Position numbers and translations under genes: made by a program | The notes under the pieces: model-generated | What the model saw: the letters and a program-made list of their open reading frames with translations, nothing else | What the model was told of the DNA's origin: nothing | Databases searched by the model: none | In this document: positions 5,482-8,064 of the stretch, in pieces | How the letters are laid out: every line of letters starts with the position of its first letter | Numbering within the stretch: the stretch's first letter is position 1 | Assembly: GCA_016191985.1 (NCBI GenBank) | Contig: JACPVB010000180.1 | Location: 1 to 8,064, forward strand | Length of the DNA: 8,064 bases | Direction: 5' to 3' | Source: Chloroflexota bacterium | GTDB taxonomy: Bacteria; Chloroflexota; Anaerolineae; Anaerolineales; Villigracilaceae

Positions 5482-8064
5482 TCAGCCTGGTCTGGATTCA
5501 AGAAATATCTTTACGATTTGAGGGTCAAAGTGTTTACCAGACTGTTCTTTGATATAACGATAGACATCATTGAGAGGCCAAGCTTTGCGGTAGGGACGGT
5601 CGGAGGTGAGCGCGTCGAAGACATCCACCACAGCGAACAAGCGTGCGGATAATGGGATTTCTTCGCCCTTTAATCCACGCGGGTAGCCGCTGCCATCCCA
5701 TTTTTCGTGGTGACAGTAGGAGATTTCCAGCGCATGTTTTAAGTATGAAATTGGGAAAAGCATCTGGTAGGCATAGGAAGGGTGCTGGCGCATGATGTTA
5801 ATTTCGTCTTCTGAAAGCGGCCCGGGCTTGTGCAGAATCGAATCTGGCACACCCATTTTGCCGATGTCGTGGAGCAGGGAACCGCGGCGGAGGTCCATTT
5901 TTTCGGCTTCGCTCATACCCATTTTTTCGGCAAGTTTCAAGGCCATATCCGTCACGCGCTGGGTATGGCCTTCCGTCTCCCTGTCACGCAAGTCCAAGGC
6001 GCGCGACCAACCCTCGATGGTGGCGTCGTATGCCAGCATGAGTTCCATGTTGGATCGCTGCAAATTTTCAAGCAGGGATGCGTTTTCGATGGCGATGGCG
6101 GCCTGAGTGGCGAGAGTTTCAAAATAACTCATCCACTCCGCTTCAGGCTCAAACGTCTTTCGATGGAAAAGTTCCAGCACACCTTTGACTTGCCCTTTCA
6201 CCACCAGTGGAGTGGCATAGTGTGCGGCGAACTCTTCATCCGCCAACAGCGTGGAGCGGCCAAACGTCCCATGCACCAGCCTCAGGTCGGGGCAGGAAAC
6301 GGTGCGATATTCCTGGGCGGCGCGTCCCGCATATTCGTTCCCAAATTTAACATGAGATTTTTCAATATTGCGCGTCTTAAACCCAATACCCGCGGCGTAA
6401 TCAAGATCATGGGTAACAGGATTCAACAGCAGGATGCTGGCGGCATCCACTTCCAGCTCGTTCTTTACATAATTTAATATAACATTGAGCGTGACGTTCG
6501 AATCAAAGTTGCTGCTGATGGCAATATCGATTTGATGCAGGGCGGTCAGATGATGCAGTTGTTGTTCGGTTTGTTCGTGAAGTGTGATCCGGTGAATGGC
6601 ATTGGCGGCAATATCGGCGATGGCATTGAGCAGGAGTACATCCCGCTCTGTGATGCTGTCCGTGCAGGCAATCCATAACGCGCCAATAGCCTGTTCCTGT
6701 GCAATAAGTGGCACGGCGGCCACGCAATGGGAATCGCCAAGCAGGTCGGGCCGATAAAAAATCGCATCCTGATCTGCGCTGTTATTTAAATAAGGTTTCC
6801 TGTTTTCGATCACCCAGCCGCTCACACCTTCGCCATGTGGAATGTGCAACCCTGTAAATTTTTCGCCGATAGCGCCGCGCCCCGCTTCAATGAAGGTCCC
6901 GTTGTTCGTTGAAAGGGGCATTGCCAGCATGGCGCCATCCGCGTCAAACAGACCGATAAGCTGGTCCAGGATTACAGTGAATATCCCACCCCGTGTTGTT
7001 GCCTTGCGCAAGGCATTGCTGACGGTAATGATGGCTTCCCGTTCGCGTTCATGATGTTTACGTGCGGTGATGTCCCGCGTAACAACTTGTACGAATTGTA
7101 CGCCCTGGTAGTTATAAGGGACGGCAGCCACCTCGACATGAATGGCCGAACCATCCAGACGGAGGAACTTCTCCTCCACAAACGGGATGGATTCCCCGGT
7201 GGATTGCATTTTCTCAATACGCTGTTTAACGGATTCGCGAAAATCTGGATGAACGGAATCTAAAACAGGCCTTCCAATCAGGTCACTCTCATTTTTTGCG
7301 CCAGATATTCGTACCATGGCCGGGTTGACGAATACAATCCGCCACTGGCTATGAATGGCAATTGCATCCGGGGAGAGGTTAACCAACAACCGATAGCGCT
7401 CTTCGCTTTCGCGCAACGCTTCCTCCGCCTGTTTGCGCTCGGTGATATCGCGGACTGTCGTAAGGCTGAATTTCGCACCATCGTACTCAACTACCGAAGA
7501 ACTGATCTCTACAGGAAAAATGCGACCATCATGCGTTTTGTGTCGTGTTTCAAATCTTGGGAAAGAGCCACTTGCGAACTGTTTACTCATGATCTCTTTG
7601 GCGGCATCATATGTGATAACAGCATCAATATCGGACGGACTCATGGTTAAGAGTTCTTCCCGTGTGTAGCCCAAAGAACGGCAGGCTGCATCGTTGACGT
7701 AGGCGAAGGTCAATTGTTCATTGATCAGAAAGACCGCATCGGACGATTGGTTAATGGCGCGGTTAAGTAGGATCAGTTCTCTTTCGTTATGTTTGCGATC
7801 AGTGATGTTACGAGCTATGCCCAAAAGAGCAACTATCCCACCCTCAGGATCACGGATCACGGAAGCATTCGAGGTGTGCCATTGCCAACTACCATTTTTA
7901 TGTTGAACTCGATACTCGATCCCGGATTGATTCTCTCCACTCACCACGGCTCGATTCAGAACATTACGACATAGGATCAGATCATCAGGATGAATAAAAG
8001 ACTCAAACGACTTGCCTTCCACTTCGCTGACATCATGTCCCAGCAATTCCTTCCAGTTGGGTGA
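5482..8064 (-). CDS. PAS-PAS-PAS-GAF-GAF-HD-GYP sensor, probable c-di-GMP phosphodiesterase (5' end outside window)
   Basis: The 860 visible residues are open to the window edge, starting inside a PAS domain (SPNWKELLGH), so the true start lies beyond. Domain order: PAS about 1-88 (HPDD, then GIARNITDRK), PAS 97-210 (TVRDITERK), PAS 217-335 (VVTRDITARK), GAF about 340-495, GAF about 505-665, and HD-GYP about 675-855. The HD-GYP domain has GHTQRV (H700), the metal-binding HDIGK (732-736), HKPGPLSEDE, and the diagnostic HHEKWDGSGYPRGL (from 785), with intact GYP, so it should hydrolyse cyclic di-GMP as RpfG-like enzymes do. The PAS and GAF domains should sense small ligands, redox state or heme, but no cofactor residue is assigned. 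No membrane helix is visible; it may be cytoplasmic or anchored by the missing N-terminus. No GGDEF or kinase domain is present. It precedes the propeller gene. Confidence 0.93.
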   Translation of the reverse strand, partial: SPNWKELLGHDVSEVEGKSFESFIHPDDLILCRNVLNRAVVSGENQSGIEYRVQHKNGSWQWHTSNASVIRDPEGGIVALLGIARNITDRKHNERELILLNRAINQSSDAVFLINEQLTFAYVNDAACRSLGYTREELLTMSPSDIDAVITYDAAKEIMSKQFASGSFPRFETRHKTHDGRIFPVEISSSVVEYDGAKFSLTTVRDITERKQAEEALRESEERYRLLVNLSPDAIAIHSQWRIVFVNPAMVRISGAKNESDLIGRPVLDSVHPDFRESVKQRIEKMQSTGESIPFVEEKFLRLDGSAIHVEVAAVPYNYQGVQFVQVVTRDITARKHHEREREAIITVSNALRKATTRGGIFTVILDQLIGLFDADGAMLAMPLSTNNGTFIEAGRGAIGEKFTGLHIPHGEGVSGWVIENRKPYLNNSADQDAIFYRPDLLGDSHCVAAVPLIAQEQAIGALWIACTDSITERDVLLLNAIADIAANAIHRITLHEQTEQQLHHLTALHQIDIAISSNFDSNVTLNVILNYVKNELEVDAASILLLNPVTHDLDYAAGIGFKTRNIEKSHVKFGNEYAGRAAQEYRTVSCPDLRLVHGTFGRSTLLADEEFAAHYATPLVVKGQVKGVLELFHRKTFEPEAEWMSYFETLATQAAIAIENASLLENLQRSNMELMLAYDATIEGWSRALDLRDRETEGHTQRVTDMALKLAEKMGMSEAEKMDLRRGSLLHDIGKMGVPDSILHKPGPLSEDEINIMRQHPSYAYQMLFPISYLKHALEISYCHHEKWDGSGYPRGLKGEEIPLSARLFAVVDVFDALTSDRPYRKAWPLNDVYRYIKEQSGKHFDPQIVKIFLESRPG

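Noticed and set aside
5415..5501. Longer propeller protein starting at TTG 5501
   Set aside because: It would overlap the HD-GYP stop by 20 nt with a rare start codon, and the added residues are polar with no domain. Not fully excluded, since the ATG at 5414 has a weak ribosome site.
5830..6477. Plus-strand 215-codon frame antisense to the HD-GYP gene
   Set aside because: It lies opposite well-conserved GAF and HD-GYP coding sequence and has no family features of its own.
8044..8046. TTG as start of the HD-GYP sensor
   Set aside because: The frame is open upstream with SPNWKE, a normal part of the PAS domain, so the gene continues past the window.

Overview
The window looks like an ordinary chromosomal segment of an environmental bacterium. 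The style of the proteins (a FolE with the HDARMTTSSMLG tail, PD40 propeller proteins, a PAS/GAF/HD-GYP sensor) and the moderate GC suggest Chloroflexota, probably Anaerolineae. That placement is an inference from memory of similar proteins. No tRNA, rRNA, CRISPR array, transposase or phage gene was seen.

Layout. Bases 1-1861 hold a folate/pterin block: the 3' end of a FolM/PTR1-like short-chain reductase, then folB and folK (overlapping by 8 nt) on the + strand, and folE on the - strand, meeting folK tail to tail with a 32-nt overlap. FolE makes dihydroneopterin triphosphate from GTP, FolB and FolK make and pyrophosphorylate 6-hydroxymethyl-dihydropterin, and the reductase probably reduces a dihydropterin or dihydrofolate. 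The 82-nt gap before folB can fold into a compact multi-stem RNA in which one CTCCA segment can pair with either of two TGGAG copies. One copy contains the folB Shine-Dalgarno, so this is a candidate translational switch.

Bases 1862-2154 are a divergent intergenic region with degenerate short repeats. Bases 2155-2616 encode a small unknown membrane protein with glycine at every fourth residue across 80 residues (19 of 20 positions), a very long glycine zipper. Bases 2693-4234 form a two-gene + strand unit: an aldo/keto reductase driven by a likely extended -10 promoter inside a 10-bp inverted repeat, and an isoprenylcysteine methyltransferase/PEMT-like membrane protein.

Bases 4235-4370 are a convergent intergenic region with nested inverted repeats and an 11-bp direct repeat. 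From 8064 down to 4371, on the - strand, lie a large PAS-PAS-PAS-GAF-GAF-HD-GYP protein (5' end outside the window), probably a cyclic-di-GMP phosphodiesterase, and a membrane-anchored six-bladed TolB-like propeller protein. The two are probably co-transcribed.

The features most worth a second look are the folB leader RNA, the tetrad glycine protein and the shortened active-site segment of FolK.
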